From RHKX01 sp963820055 (GTDB taxonomy: Bacteria > Actinomycetota > Thermoleophilia > Solirubrobacterales > 70-9): a stretch of DNA of 64,000 nucleotides. Positions 49,664-58,656 of the stretch are shown here, in pieces; the stretch's first letter is position 1, and the number at the start of each line of letters is the position of its first letter. Under the pieces are notes generated by a model. The model saw only the letters and a list, made by a program, of their open reading frames with translations, was not told the origin of the DNA and searched no databases. Location of the stretch: contig CAWFYJ010000003.1 of NCBI GenBank assembly GCA_963820055.1, positions 558,001 through 622,000 of the forward strand, written 5' to 3'. A program made the position numbers and the translations under genes.

Positions 49664-51471
49664 CGCGTGGCTCGCTCTTCACCCTCCTCGAGCGCATAGG
49701 CGGCATTGATGAGAGCCAGATGGCTGAGGGCCTGCGGGAGGTTGCCCAGGAAATCTCCGGTCCGCGGATCGATCTCCTCCGACAGCAGGCCGACGGCACT
49801 CGTCCGGCCGACCATGAGCTCCATCTTCTCGCGAGCACGCTCGATCTCCCCGACCGCGACGAGTGCTTCGATCATCCAAAACGAGCAGGCGACGAAAGCG
49901 CCCTCCTGATCCTGCATGCCGCTGTAGCGATAGAGCAGGGCGTCGCCGGCGCCGAGCTCGTCCTCGATCGCTCGGATCGTCGAGCGCAGGCGCTCTTCGC
50001 GACCGCGGAGGAAGTCGGAACGTGCGAGCAGCAGCGTCCCGGCGTCGAGGTCGTCAGATCCCGCCGAGCGCGAGTAGGACCGCCGCGACTCAGACCAGCA
50101 GCGGTTATCTATGTAACCGGCGAGTTCGCCCTTGGCCCGGGACCATTCCCCGAGCTGGCGCTCGTCGGGACTCAGCTCTCCCTCCTCGGACAACCTGAGG
50201 GCACGATCGAAAGCCATCCACGCGGCGAGCTTTCCCTGCGTGTAGTCGCGGCGATCCGGGAGCTCCCAGATACTCGAATCGGGGCGCCGCCAGACAACGG
50301 TCAGGTAGTCGAGGGCGGTTGCCAGACGGCCCGGCGCGGACCGGCCCAGCGAGTGGCCTCCGTCGACGAACATCTCCGCCGCTTGGAGAAGGTCTCCGTA
50401 GTTGCCGAGTTGCAACTGGTCACCGGCGTCGTTGCCGGCGACCACCGGGGATGAGCCCCGATAACCGCCGAGCGGCAGTTGGTGCTGGGCGCCCCCGGGA
50501 GAACCCTCGATGCCGTAGAAGGGCTGCAAGTTCGGGCTCGTCGAGTCGATCGCACGCAGTAGCCAGGTCAGTGTCGCGTGCACTTGGTCGATCCGGCCGA
50601 ACTGCTGAATCGCCTCGAGGCAGAAGGCGGTATCGCGGAGCCAGCAGTACCGATAGTCGAAGTTGCGGCCGCCGCCGATCGCCTCCGGGAGCGAGGTCGT
50701 CGCTGCGGCCATCATCGCCCCGCTCGGAGCGTGGACGAGCATCGCCAGCGCAAGGGCGCTGCGCTCGACGGCCGCTCGCCACGGCCCCCCGTAGCTGCCG
50801 GCGGCGAGCCAGCGGCGCCAGTACTCGCAGGTCTCCTCGATCCGGCTCTCGATCGCCGATCGATCCGATAGGAGCCACGGCTGATCTTCGTGTACCGACA
50901 GGCAGATCAGGGGCATCGATCCGGCCTCGGTGGTGAACTCGCCGGTGATCGCTCCGGTCTCGGTCGGTAGGACCTCCCCTGCGTCCCAGGCGCGGACCAC
51001 GAGCGCAAGATCTCCGTCGCGAATCGCGACGGCCCCGGCGCGATGCTCGATCTCGCCGACCCTGGATCCCCAGCCGAACCTCGGTTCGACCCGCCATTGC
51101 ATCGGGACGGAGCCGGAGAGCGGTTCGACGCGGCGAACGAGCTCCTCCCACTTCGGAGGCCCGGTGAGCGGGATCGTCAGCGCGTCGAGGACCTTGACCG
51201 TGCCGGCAGCCGTCGCGTACGTCGTCTCGAGGACGTTGGTGTCGTCGAGGTACCGGTGCTCGGCCTCGAACGGGATCGACGGCGCGAGTTCGAAGCTGCC
51301 GCCGCGGTCGGGATCGAGAAGCGCGGCGAAAGCGCCCTCAGAGTCGAAGCGCGGGACGCAAAGGAAGTCGATCGAGCCGTCGAGTGCGACCAGGGCCGCT
51401 GTCCGCTCGTTGCCGATCACACCGTAGTCCGCGATCGGGGCGAAGCCGTCGATCCGCTGCGGGGCGCGCAT
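49660..51471 (-). CDS. Glycoside hydrolase family 15 (trehalase/glucoamylase-like)
   Basis: A 603-residue cytoplasmic enzyme. The N-terminal beta domain begins FAPIADYGVIGNERTAALVA and DGSIDFLCVPRFDSEGAFAA, typical of actinobacterial GH15. The (alpha/alpha)6 domain holds GGGRNFDYRYCWLRDTAFCL, DSSIWELPDRRDYTQGKLAA (catalytic Glu in WEL) and VGLLSEEIDPRTGDFLGNLP (second Glu). Many bacterial homologues are trehalases, others glucoamylases. It is divergent from the SDR gene, and both have SigB-like promoter elements in the shared region, which would suit trehalose turnover under stress. Confidence 0.88.
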   Translation of the reverse strand: MRAPQRIDGFAPIADYGVIGNERTAALVALDGSIDFLCVPRFDSEGAFAALLDPDRGGSFELAPSIPFEAEHRYLDDTNVLETTYATAAGTVKVLDALTIPLTGPPKWEELVRRVEPLSGSVPMQWRVEPRFGWGSRVGEIEHRAGAVAIRDGDLALVVRAWDAGEVLPTETGAITGEFTTEAGSMPLICLSVHEDQPWLLSDRSAIESRIEETCEYWRRWLAAGSYGGPWRAAVERSALALAMLVHAPSGAMMAAATTSLPEAIGGGRNFDYRYCWLRDTAFCLEAIQQFGRIDQVHATLTWLLRAIDSTSPNLQPFYGIEGSPGGAQHQLPLGGYRGSSPVVAGNDAGDQLQLGNYGDLLQAAEMFVDGGHSLGRSAPGRLATALDYLTVVWRRPDSSIWELPDRRDYTQGKLAAWMAFDRALRLSEEGELSPDERQLGEWSRAKGELAGYIDNRCWSESRRSYSRSAGSDDLDAGTLLLARSDFLRGREERLRSTIRAIEDELGAGDALLYRYSGMQDQEGAFVACSFWMIEALVAVGEIERAREKMELMVGRTSAVGLLSEEIDPRTGDFLGNLPQALSHLALINAAYALEEGEERATR

Positions 51472-51481
51472 GCCGCGGTGG

Positions 51482-51505
51482 CTACCCGGCCCATCTCCTC
51501 ACAAC
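51482..51505 (-). promoter_or_regulatory. Candidate SigB-type promoter before the GH15 gene
   Basis: Minus strand: GTTGTG (51505-51500), 12-base spacer, GGGTAG (51487-51482); taking GGTTGT as -35 gives a 13-base spacer. The start codon at 51471 follows ten bases beyond the -10 box, implying a very short leader. Confidence 0.42.
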
Positions 51506-51533
51506 CGGGGAAGTCAGATCGCGGACATCCGGC

Positions 51534-51558
51534 GTTAGGCGTCTCGAGCCGGGGGTAG
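51534..51558 (+). promoter_or_regulatory. Candidate SigB-type promoter before the SDR gene
   Basis: GTTAGG (51534-51539), 13-base spacer, GGGTAG (51553-51558). ATG 51568 follows nine bases after the -10 box, so the message is probably leaderless or nearly so. It faces away from the GH15 promoter in the same 96-bp region. Confidence 0.45.
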
Positions 51559-51567
51559 CGAATCGCC

Positions 51568-52572
51568 ATGGACGAAGCAACGCAGGAAGTAGTGGTAATC
51601 ACGGGACCGGGATCCGGCGTCGGGCGCGCGATCGCCCGGCGGTTCGCGGGATCCGGAATCAAGATCGGCCTGGTCGGCAGGAACGAGGACTCGCTCGCCG
51701 CCGCACGCGACGAGATCGAGTCGGCGGGCGGGGAGGCACTGCCGTTGCCGACCGATGTCGCCGATCCGGAGGCCGTCGACGCCGCCGCGGACGCGGTCGA
51801 GAAGGCGTTCGGTCCGATCGACATCTGGGTGAACAACTCGATGACGACCGTGTTTTCGTTCTTCGAGGACGTCAGTGCCGAGGAATTCCGTCGAGCGACG
51901 GAAGTCACTTATCTGGGCACGGTATGGGGCACGAAGGCCGCCCTCCGGCGGATGCTGCCGCGCGACCGTGGAACGATCGTCGAGGTCGGCTCGGCGATGG
52001 CGTACCGGGGAATCCCGCTGCAGGCTCCCTACTGCGGGGCGAAGCATGCGATCAAGGGCTTCGTCGAGTCGGTTCGCTGCGAGCTCCGCAACCGCAAGTC
52101 GAAGGTCCACCTGACGATGGTCCAGCTTCCCGGCCTGAATACCCCACAGTTCGATCATTGTCGTTCGAAGATGCCCAAGCACCCGATGCCGGTGCCGCCG
52201 GTCTACCAGCCCGAGGTGGCCGCCGACGCGGTCCATTGGGCCGCCCACCACCGACGCCGCGAGGTCTGGGTCGGCATCCCCACCGCCTACACGATCATCG
52301 GCAACCGCCTGGCTCCATGGCTGGCTGAGATCTATCTGGCGAAGACCGCGGTGAACGGTCAGCAGACCGATGGCGACCCCGACCCGGAGAACGCCAGTGG
52401 CAACCTGTTCACGCCTCAGGACGGTGATCCCGGTGCTCACGGTCCCTTCGACGACCAGGCCCACCGGCATTCCCCGCAGCTGTTTCTCTCTCGCCATCGC
52501 AGGTCGCTGCTCGCCGGAGCGGCCGGCGCCGCCGGCCTCGCCGGCGCCGCGCTCGTCGCGAACCGCGGCTGA
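51568..52572 (+). CDS. SDR-family oxidoreductase
   Basis: A 334-residue classical short-chain dehydrogenase: cofactor motif ITGPGSGVGRAIARRF (T-G-x3-G-x-G), NNSMTTVFSFFE, and the catalytic Ser in VEVGSAMAYRG followed by Tyr and Lys in APYCGAKHAIKG. The C-terminus has a long extension ending in SLLAGAAGAAGLAGAALVAN, a hydrophobic helix with a basic cap, so the enzyme may be membrane-associated. Such extended SDRs are frequent in stress regions of actinobacterial genomes; the substrate is unknown. Start ATG 51568. Confidence 0.85.
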   Translation: MDEATQEVVVITGPGSGVGRAIARRFAGSGIKIGLVGRNEDSLAAARDEIESAGGEALPLPTDVADPEAVDAAADAVEKAFGPIDIWVNNSMTTVFSFFEDVSAEEFRRATEVTYLGTVWGTKAALRRMLPRDRGTIVEVGSAMAYRGIPLQAPYCGAKHAIKGFVESVRCELRNRKSKVHLTMVQLPGLNTPQFDHCRSKMPKHPMPVPPVYQPEVAADAVHWAAHHRRREVWVGIPTAYTIIGNRLAPWLAEIYLAKTAVNGQQTDGDPDPENASGNLFTPQDGDPGAHGPFDDQAHRHSPQLFLSRHRRSLLAGAAGAAGLAGAALVANRG

Positions 52573-52646
52573 TCTTCCTCCCAGGCGAAGCGAGTCTCGG
52601 GTCTTCTCCCGCCCGGGGCTCCTCGCCGCGCCGTCATCAGCGATGA

Positions 52647-52660
52647 GAGCGCTCGCGCTC
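52647..52660. terminator. Possible bidirectional terminator hairpin
   Basis: GAGCGC (52647-52652) pairs with GCGCTC (52655-52660) in the 101-bp gap between the convergent SDR and qcrB genes. There is no U-run on either side, so the call is weak. Confidence 0.25.
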
Positions 52661-52673
52661 CCTCGCCTGAGCG

Positions 52674-54041
52674 TCATCGAATCCGCCGCCCGCGTTGCGG
52701 CGGACGATGCGCGACCGTGAGCCCCGTAGCGGGTGGATCTCCCGGCCTCTCAACTCTTCGGCGATCGCCCCGGCTCACGAAGAAGATGATCACCGGTAAC
52801 AGAAAGGCCATGCCCCGGAAGAACCAGACCTGCGCCTCGTAAGAGATGAAGGAGCGAAGGAAGAAGCGATCGGCCGCGCCGGCGGCGAAGATCGTGAAGA
52901 CCCACGCGGTGAGCGCGAGGACCGCCGCGGTCCGCGTCGGGTTGTCGCGCGGGCGGTCGAGGAGATTGTGTCTGCCGGGACCGTCGAAGAACCTGCGACC
53001 GATGAACGGCCACGCATAGAGGACCACGAAGACGATCGTCGGGAAGAGGATGCCGCCCCAGAACGGCGTCGGGACGATCGTGTAGCCGCCGGCCTGGAGT
53101 TCGAGCGGAGGCATCAGCCGCAGCCCGCCGATCAGCCACCCCAGGTACCAGTCCGGCTGGGCCCCGTTGGTGGAAAGCCACGTCTCGTAAGGCCCCCACT
53201 CCCAGATCGGGTTCACCTGGACGAGGCCGCCGAGGAGCAGCAGGACACCGGCGACGATCCCGAACAGGCCCAGCGAGCGAAGCGCGTACCCGGGCCAGGT
53301 CGGGGTTCCGAGGACCTTCTTCTCGCTGCCGCCGTCACCGCGGAACTGCGTGTGATGCTGCCGCATGATCTGGGCCAGATGGATGCCGATGAGCCCGGCG
53401 ATCAACACCGGGAAGACGAGCACGTGAGCGATCTCGAGGCGCGGCCAGAATGCGCCCGTTCCCGGATACTCGCCGCCCCAGATCAGGAACGTCAGGTCGT
53501 CCCCGACGAATGGGATCGCAAGGGCCACGGAATAGGCGATCACCAGACCCATCCCGGAGAGGAGGTCGTCGACCAGCGAGTAACCGAGGAATCCCTCCAG
53601 TAGTGCCAGTGCGACCATCGTGACGCCGACCCAGTAGTTGATCTCACGGGGCTTCCGGTAGGCGCCGGTCAGCAGGATCCGCAGCGCGTGCAGGACGATC
53701 GCGACGATGAAGACGTTGGCGGCCCAGTGGTGCGTCTGGCGGATCAGCAGGCCCGCCGGGACGTCGAACGAGATCTGCAGGACCGACCGGAACTGCTCGC
53801 CCATCGAGGCTCCGTAGAGGGGGTCGTACGCCCCGCGATAGACGACCGTCGAGTCGCTCGCCGTATAGAAGAACGTCAGGAAGACGCCGGTCAGCACGAG
53901 GACCACGAACGAGTAGAGGGCGATCTCGCCGAGCATGAACGACCAGTGGTCCGGAAAGACGTAGCGCAGCAGCTTCCGGCCGGCCGGCCCGACCCCGAGG
54001 CGCTCGTCCAATGCCCGCATCGCCGGCATCGATCTCCTCAT
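52674..54041 (-). CDS. qcrB: Cytochrome b subunit of the bc1-type menaquinol oxidase complex
   Basis: A 455-residue membrane protein with two heme-b His pairs: RQTHHWAANVFIVAIVLHAL and AHVLVFPVLIAGLIGIHLAQ followed by MRQHH. FVGDDLTFLIWGGEYPG and NPIWEWGPYETW match the actinobacterial QcrB quinol-site regions. It oxidises menaquinol in the bcc:aa3 supercomplex. The start is near ATG 54041 (several Mets follow within eight residues), overlapping the qcrA stop. It is the last gene of the respiratory operon. Confidence 0.9.
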   Translation of the reverse strand: MRRSMPAMRALDERLGVGPAGRKLLRYVFPDHWSFMLGEIALYSFVVLVLTGVFLTFFYTASDSTVVYRGAYDPLYGASMGEQFRSVLQISFDVPAGLLIRQTHHWAANVFIVAIVLHALRILLTGAYRKPREINYWVGVTMVALALLEGFLGYSLVDDLLSGMGLVIAYSVALAIPFVGDDLTFLIWGGEYPGTGAFWPRLEIAHVLVFPVLIAGLIGIHLAQIMRQHHTQFRGDGGSEKKVLGTPTWPGYALRSLGLFGIVAGVLLLLGGLVQVNPIWEWGPYETWLSTNGAQPDWYLGWLIGGLRLMPPLELQAGGYTIVPTPFWGGILFPTIVFVVLYAWPFIGRRFFDGPGRHNLLDRPRDNPTRTAAVLALTAWVFTIFAAGAADRFFLRSFISYEAQVWFFRGMAFLLPVIIFFVSRGDRRRVERPGDPPATGLTVAHRPPQRGRRIR

Positions 54042-55060
54042 GTCGAGCCCCCGGGATCATCCTCGCGCACCGTGCCGTACGAGGGACCGATCATCTCGTA
54101 GAAGTCGCCGCCGGCCTCGAGCTCGCGGCTCGAGTTGATCCGCAGGGGCAGTTGGGGCAGTGGGCGGCCGGCCGGCCCGAACTCGAGTGCGCCCCCGCGC
54201 CGGGGATCGAACGTCGAGTAGTGACAGGGGCAGACCAGCGCCGGGCCGGGCTGGGTGGCCTCGACATTGGGGTGGCGGTACATCGACACCGCGCAACCGG
54301 CGTGAGGACAGATCCGCGAAAAGGCGAGGATTCCCTCCGGCGCCCCGGCGAGCCGGTCCGCGGGCATCTCGAGTTCGGCCAACGGAAGGCGGAGGACGAT
54401 CAACGGCGCCCCGAACACGTCCATCTCTGCGCCCTCGGGGAAGCCCAGTGCCATGGTCGCCTCCTCGATGTCGTCGGCGAGCACCGGACGTCCTTCGGAG
54501 TCGACCACTCGCCTGCCGGCCCGCCAAGGGGTGCTGAACGGGGGCGACGGTGGGTTCGGTCCGAGCGAGGCAAGCGGGGCCAGCGCCGCCGCGCCGCCGG
54601 CGGCCGCCACGGCCCCACCGGCGACGACCAGGAGCTTCCTGCGAGTCACCCCCTCACCGCCTTGTCGGACGGTCTGATCGAAGGCGGCCTGTTCCAGCTC
54701 GTCCCCGAAGTCGTGGTAGTCGCTCTCCGCCTTCTCCTGGGGAACAACGGCTTTACCCGCGACGGCGAGGGCGACGCCGACGAGAAGGGCGCCGAGGCCG
54801 AAAGCCAAGCCCAGGGCCTGAGTGTCCGGAAGCACCGCATAGAAGACGACGAACGCAACCAGACAGCCAGCCCCGGCCAGCAGCAGCACGGCCACCAGGA
54901 CCGTGACCTGCGAACCGCGATCGGGGAGGTCACGCTCCAAGGTCGGCGACTCCTGCGACGGAAGCCGCTCGGCCCTCTCCTCCGGTCGCCGCCAGAGCAC
55001 GGCGACGACGACGCCCACGACCAGCTTGAGCAGGGTCCCGATGCGGGCGAGCAACCTCAT
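54038..55060 (-). CDS. qcrA: Rieske iron-sulfur subunit of the bc1 complex
   Basis: A 340-residue protein with a cytoplasmic N-terminal part, two or three membrane helices (LVAVLLLAGAGCLVAFVVFY, LGLAFGLGALLVGVALAVAG and a twin-Arg-type TRRKLLVVAGGAVAAAGGAA) and a Rieske domain whose 2Fe-2S ligands are in RICPHAGCAVS and LVCPCHYSTFDPRRGG. The TRRK segment is as expected for Tat-dependent insertion of actinobacterial QcrA. The start is ATG 55060, overlapping the qcrC stop; the longer open frame to 55168 is not coding. Confidence 0.9.
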   Translation of the reverse strand: MRLLARIGTLLKLVVGVVVAVLWRRPEERAERLPSQESPTLERDLPDRGSQVTVLVAVLLLAGAGCLVAFVVFYAVLPDTQALGLAFGLGALLVGVALAVAGKAVVPQEKAESDYHDFGDELEQAAFDQTVRQGGEGVTRRKLLVVAGGAVAAAGGAAALAPLASLGPNPPSPPFSTPWRAGRRVVDSEGRPVLADDIEEATMALGFPEGAEMDVFGAPLIVLRLPLAELEMPADRLAGAPEGILAFSRICPHAGCAVSMYRHPNVEATQPGPALVCPCHYSTFDPRRGGALEFGPAGRPLPQLPLRINSSRELEAGGDFYEMIGPSYGTVREDDPGGST

Positions 55061-55824
55061 CGTGTCGTTCGCTCCCCGATCAGCCTGATCGCGATCAGCA
55101 ACGCCGCGCCGGCGAGAAGCCAGGCAACCATCCCCTCCGGGATCGGTCCGATGTGCCCGATCCCCCACCCGCCGCGGTCCTCGGGGTCGCGGGTGGTCGT
55201 CACGTAGGCGGCGATGTCGGCCACGTCCCGATCGCTCAGCTCGAACCTCGGCATCACGTACGGCCCGATTCTCATCGCCTCGGCGACGTCGGTCGGCGAC
55301 GACTGCTGCAGGTCCGGCACGACCGCCCCCGGGAGGATCCCGCCCTGCCCGACGATCTGGTGGCAGCCGGCGCAGTTCTCAGCGAACAGCTTCTGGCCCC
55401 TGGCGACGTCGGCATCCGCGGTGTCGACGGTGGGCACGGGGGGACCGCCGAGACTCGCCACGTAGGCGACGAGCGCATCGATCTGCGCGCGACCGTAGGC
55501 GGGATCGCTCCGCACGGGCTGGTCCCGTGGATCGTCCATCGGCATCCTGCCCGTGCGGAGGTAGAAGTCCGCCGAGAGCGCTCCGACGCCGTGCAAGTCG
55601 GGGGCCACTCCGTCGATCCCGCGGGCGTCGAATCCGTGGCAGTCCGAACAGCCCTGGACGAACAATCGCCTACCCGCTTCGAGCCCGGGATCCGCGGCGG
55701 CGGCGGCGATCGCCGCGCCCGGTGCGGCTCTCGCGGGTCGGTCCGCTGCGACAGCCAGCATGGCGGCCGCCAGCCCGAGCATGACCGCCACCGCTGCGAG
55801 GGTCCGCCGCCGATGGACGTTCAT
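55057..55824 (-). CDS. qcrC: Diheme cytochrome c subunit of the bc1 complex
   Basis: A 255-residue protein with an N-terminal signal/anchor (LAAVAVMLGLAAAMLAVAAD), two CxxCH heme sites (VQGCSDCHGFDA and AENCAGCHQIVG) and a C-terminal membrane helix (MVAWLLAGAALLIAIRLIGE). Met ligands lie in GRMPMDD and GPYVMPRFE. This di-c-type arrangement replaces soluble cytochrome c and links bc1 to the aa3 oxidase. ATG 55824 overlaps the ctaG stop by four bases. Confidence 0.9.
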   Translation of the reverse strand: MNVHRRRTLAAVAVMLGLAAAMLAVAADRPARAAPGAAIAAAAADPGLEAGRRLFVQGCSDCHGFDARGIDGVAPDLHGVGALSADFYLRTGRMPMDDPRDQPVRSDPAYGRAQIDALVAYVASLGGPPVPTVDTADADVARGQKLFAENCAGCHQIVGQGGILPGAVVPDLQQSSPTDVAEAMRIGPYVMPRFELSDRDVADIAAYVTTTRDPEDRGGWGIGHIGPIPEGMVAWLLAGAALLIAIRLIGERTTR

Positions 55825-56626
55825 CGTGGACCCACCTCGATGCTCACGCTCGCCTCGTGGGCGTCGCGGACCCGCTGCCGCCGCTCCTCCGCGACCAGCC
55901 CGCGCCATCCGAGCACCACGATCGCGGCTCCTAGGACCCCGGCGCCGGCCGCCCACATGATCATTCCGGCACGCCACTGGTCGGCCAGGGCGCTCGGACC
56001 GCTCCCGTAGATCGGATAAGCCGCGTCCACGGCGGTCATCAGGCCGAGGCCGACATCGCGCCCGGGAAACATCGCGAACAGCAGGTAGAGGACACGGCCG
56101 AGCGGGCTGAGCTGATTCGGGCAGCGGGCTGGGCGCAAGCACCGGCGTCCAGAGCAGCAGGCCGGCCGACAGGTAGAGCACGTGCTCGCAGGCGTGGAGG
56201 ACCGGATGGCGAATCGCCGCGTCGTAGAACCCGGGACGTGAGTGGCGAGCACGATCACCGCGAATCCGGCGAGCGCGACGCGCGGGCGGGCTGAGCGAGA
56301 CGCAAGCGGCAGGCTGCGCGCCATACGGACAACCGCGCGGCCGGCATCGGGCCGGGAGCGTCGCGAGGGCGAGCCTGACGGGAGAGCCGGCCAAGCAGCA
56401 GCGGGGGGGCGACGAAGATCAGGACGAGGTGCTGGACCATGTGTCCGCTGAGTCCGTCGTCGGCGAGCGAGTCGAGCGGTCCGAGGGCGACCGCGACCGC
56501 CGCGAGACCGGCCAGGAAGGAGGCCGTCCGCAGGGGATCCCAGCGGGCCGGGCGCCGGCTCGCCCAGAGGTAGAGCGCAGCGAGCGCGGCAAGCTCAGCC
56601 GTCGGCACTGGTGCGAATGCCCCCAT
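55821..56626 (-). pseudogene. ctaG: Cytochrome c oxidase assembly factor CtaG (caa3 type), several frameshifts
   Basis: The N-terminal helices are intact (MGAFAPVPTAELAALAALYL, then GLSGHMVQHLVLIFVAPPLL, the copper-binding M-x-x-H region of CtaG). From about 56390 the reading frame changes at least three times: SPVRLALATLP, then RPRVALAGFAVIVLATHVPG, then HPVLHACEHVLYLSAGLLLW, then PLGRVLYLLFAMFPGRDVGL. All are recognisable CtaG helices. Corrected length is about 268 residues. The start is ATG 56626 with GGAGGGGGAGG upstream. CtaG inserts copper into the oxidase. Confidence 0.75.
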
Positions 56627-57003
56627 CAGGTCCTCCCCCTCCCCCATGCGCAGGCGGCGTTCGGCCCGCCGCTCGCGCAGGACGATCCCGCCGATCCCTG
56701 CTCCGCACATCCCCGCCGCGATCCAGGTCAGCCAGAGGCCGAACACGGCGCTGATCGCGAGCAACGACAGCGAGATCCCGAGCCAAGCGGTCGGCCGGGC
56801 TGGCGTCGGGAGCGACCTCGGCGACGACCGGAGCGGGAGCCGCGACGGCGACGGCGAGACCGGCGACGAGCATGAAGACGGCGGCGCCCGCCGAGCAGGG
56901 CCGGCGTCTCGGCATCGAGCTGGAACGCGATGACGCCCGTCGCGATCAGCACCCCGAGGAAGCTCCCCCAGAGCATCGCAACATAGCCCGGTCGAGATCT
57001 CAT
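56626..57003 (-). pseudogene. Small three-helix membrane protein of the oxidase operon, frameshifted
   Basis: Begins at ATG 57003 (MRSRPGYVAMLWGSFLGVLI), overlapping the ctaD stop. The first helix is in one frame; the second (AGAAVFMLVAGLAVAVAAPA) and third (TAWLGISLSLLAISAVFGLW) are in two others, so there are at least two indels (near 56900 and 56800). The end probably overlaps the ctaG ATG (TGATG). Corrected length is about 126 residues. It is too short for subunit III (CtaE); a small accessory subunit of the oxidase is plausible. Confidence 0.5.
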
Positions 57004-58656
57004 GGCGCAGCCCCGGCGACACTTGGATCTGCGTCCGGACGCAGATCACCCGGGTCGCGTCCCGACTCGCGCAGGTCGAGGAACGGGGCATGGCTGCGAA
57101 TCGGCGGTAGCGCGGTGAAGTTTTCGCCTGGCGGCGGGGAACCCGGCGAACCATTCGAGGGTCTGACCCTTCCACGGGTCCGGCCCGGCCGGTTCCCGAG
57201 GCGCAGCGAGCGGATCAGGTTGACGAGGAAGAGGACGAGGCTCGCGAAGATCATGAAGGCGCCGATCGTCGCGATCAGGTTGAGGGTCGTCAGCCCGTCG
57301 GTTGGCAGATAGTCGGCGATCCGCCGGGTCATCCCGTCGACGCCGAGGAAGAACATCGGGATGAAGGTGACCAGCGCACCGGCGAACATGAGAAGCGCCT
57401 GGAGGCGGCGCGAGTCGTTCGTCGAGCATCCGGCCGGTGAGCTTCGGGAACCAGTAATGGATCGCCGCGAACAGCCCGAAGACGGTGCCGCCGAACAGCG
57501 TGTAGTGGAAGTGGGCGACGACGAAGTAGGTGTCGTGCACGTTGTAGTCCAGCGGCGGCGAGCCGATGAAGATCCCCGTCAGCCCGCCGATCAGGAAGAG
57601 GAGGACGAAGCCGAGCGCGAACAGCATCGGTGAGGCGAGTCGGATCCTGCCGCCGACCATCGTCGCCAGGAACGCGAAGTATTCGATCCCCGCGGGCACC
57701 ATCAGCAGGGTCGACGTCGACGAGAAGTATCCGTTGGAGACGGCCCCGGTGGTGAACATGTGGTGACCCCAGACGCTCATCGAGATCGCCGAGAAGACGA
57801 GCAGCGAGAGCACCGTCGCCCTGAAGCCGAAGAACCGCCGTCGTGAGAACGTCGCGATGACCTCGCCGACGACGCCGACGAGTGGGAAGAAGACGACGTA
57901 GACGACCGGGTGCCCGTAGAACCAGAACAGGTGCTGGTAGGTGATCGGGCCACCGGGTCCGGTGAAGATCCCCACGCCCTGCCGATCGAGGAAGAGCAGA
58001 GTCATCGTGACGATCAGGACGGGGAATGAGGCGACGACCATGAAACAGGTGACGACCTCGCTCCACGTGAAGAGTGGCATTCGCAGCAGGCTCATTCCGG
58101 GGGCGCGACGGCGGAGGATCGTCGCGAGGATGCAGACGGCCTGCATCAGCACCGCCGCGGTGGCGAGCACGACGGCGACGATCCAGAGATCGGCGCCCGT
58201 CCCCGGTGTCTCGGTCGAATCCGAGAGCGGGTAGTAGGCCGTCCAGCCGAACGTCGCGGCACCACCCTGGGTCAGAAAGCCCGAGTACATGGTCACCCCG
58301 CCGGCCGCGAAGAGCCAGTAGCCGAGCAGCGCGAGGCGCGGCCACGCGATGCCCGCTGCGCCGATCTGCAGCGGCACCATGTAGACGCCGATGCCGACCG
58401 CCGCCGGAGCCGCGAACAGGAAGAACATCGTCGAGCCGTGAACCGTGAAGAGCTCGTTGTAGGTGTCCTGGGAGACGAGCTGCATCCCGGGAGCGGCGAG
58501 CTCGGTCCGCATCAGCAGGGCCAGGATCCCGCCGACGAAGAAGAACCCGATCGCCGTTGCGGTCGTCGCGATGCCGATCCGCTTGTGGTCGGTGCCCGTG
58601 AGGGCATCGATCAGGGATCCCCGGCCGTCGCGGAGGGTTGCGGTAGCGCCACTCAT
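57000..58656 (-). pseudogene. ctaD: Cytochrome c oxidase subunit I, frameshifts near the 3' end
   Basis: Most of the protein is in one frame: low-spin heme His in FTVHGSTMFFLF, the Cu_B/cross-linked pair WFYGHPVVYVVFFP, the HH of VWGHHMFTTGAVS and heme ligands in VVAHFHYTLFGG. The frame changes near 57410 (after GRMLDERLA) into MFAGALVTFIPMFFLG and again near 57180 and 57140, where the family sequence DPWKGQTLEWF is out of frame with ENFTALPPIRSHAPFLDLRE. Start ATG 58656 (MSGATATLRDGRG). Corrected length is about 552 residues. It is the catalytic subunit of the aa3 oxidase. Confidence 0.85.
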
